Assembly: GCA_964057225.1 (NCBI GenBank)
Contig: OZ059894.1
Span: forward strand, 8,318,131 to 8,382,130
From: Auanema rhodensis
Taxonomy: Eukaryota > Nematoda > Chromadorea > Rhabditida > Rhabditidae
Direction: 5' to 3'
DNA: 64,000 nucleotides
Both the position numbers and the translations under genes were made by a program. This document shows positions 63,963 through 64,000 of this stretch, piece after piece. The notes beneath the pieces are model-generated. The model did no database searches. It saw only the letters and a list, made by a program, of their open reading frames with translations, and was not told where the DNA came from. Positions within the stretch are counted from its first letter, which is position 1. The number at the start of each line of letters is the position of its first letter.

Positions 63963-64000
63963 CGCTCCCGGGTGTGCTCGAACCACCAACCTTTCGGTTA
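63963..64000 (-). tRNA. tRNA-Asn(GTT), 3' part, cut by window end
   Basis: Only the 3' half is inside the window. C61A breaks the 53-61 pair. Confidence 0.8.

Larger units (their letters stand above)
29426..64000 (-). repeat. Right tRNA-Asn array, part 2, genes on - strand
   Basis: There are 128 full genes and one gene cut by the window end, in units of 259 or 271 bp with four 343-bp units. Spacers are the same family as in the left array. Local segmental duplications of 530 to 3192 bp are visible from shared rare variants (listed separately). Unlike the left array there is no single dominant long-range period. Confidence 0.96.

Noticed and set aside
743-63989. About 190 open frames of 69-103 codons on both strands with near-identical products
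   Set aside because: Each lies across a tRNA gene and its spacer and begins at GTG or at an ATG in the spacer. They recur only because the unit recurs, vary in frame with the 12-bp and 84-bp indels, and translate structural RNA.

Overview
The window is almost entirely one tandem array of nuclear tRNA-Asn(GTT) genes. I count 226 full-length copies plus three partial ones (cut by each window edge and by an internal junction). Every copy is about 73 nt, lacks an intron and an encoded CCA, contains A-box and B-box sequences, and is followed within about 5 nt by a T4-T7 run that would stop RNA polymerase III. This is eukaryotic nuclear architecture. The tRNA body (anticodon arm, variable loop, T arm) is of the animal tRNA-Asn type, so an invertebrate animal is my best guess; I cannot name the species. 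About 155 of the full copies match the array consensus exactly. The other 71 carry one to three changes, many of them shared through later amplification of blocks.

Layout. Positions 1-24078 hold 91 full genes on the + strand in units of mostly 259 bp (class without a 12-bp spacer insert) or 271 bp (class with it), with rarer 258, 260, 268 and 270 bp forms. These units form nested higher-order repeats: about 6.5 kb at 745-7282, 6.0 kb at 7283-13282, and a third version from 13283 that carries internal 1295-bp and 2656-bp duplications. At 24078/24079 a + strand gene is cut in its anticodon loop and joined to a spacer in the opposite orientation. From there to the end all genes (135 full) are on the - strand, so the two arrays converge. 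The units flanking the junction are mirror copies of each other, so the orientation switch arose by inverted duplication.

A 3532-bp element (25894-29425) interrupts the - strand array. It has two 345-bp direct terminal repeats that differ at one base, ends forming the short inverted repeat CGTTCC/GGAACG, and a 4-bp target duplication GCAC that lies exactly over the 5' boundary of one tRNA gene. It looks like a young non-autonomous LTR retroelement. I see no reverse transcriptase, integrase or protease. Its interior carries a possible spliced + strand gene of unknown function (27581-28095) with a poly(A) signal, and a Met-less - strand open frame (26877-27350).

There is no supported protein gene in the tRNA arrays. 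The many 69-103 aa open frames there are read-through of the tRNA and spacer and recur only because the repeat recurs. The array runs off both ends of the window, so its full size is larger than seen here.
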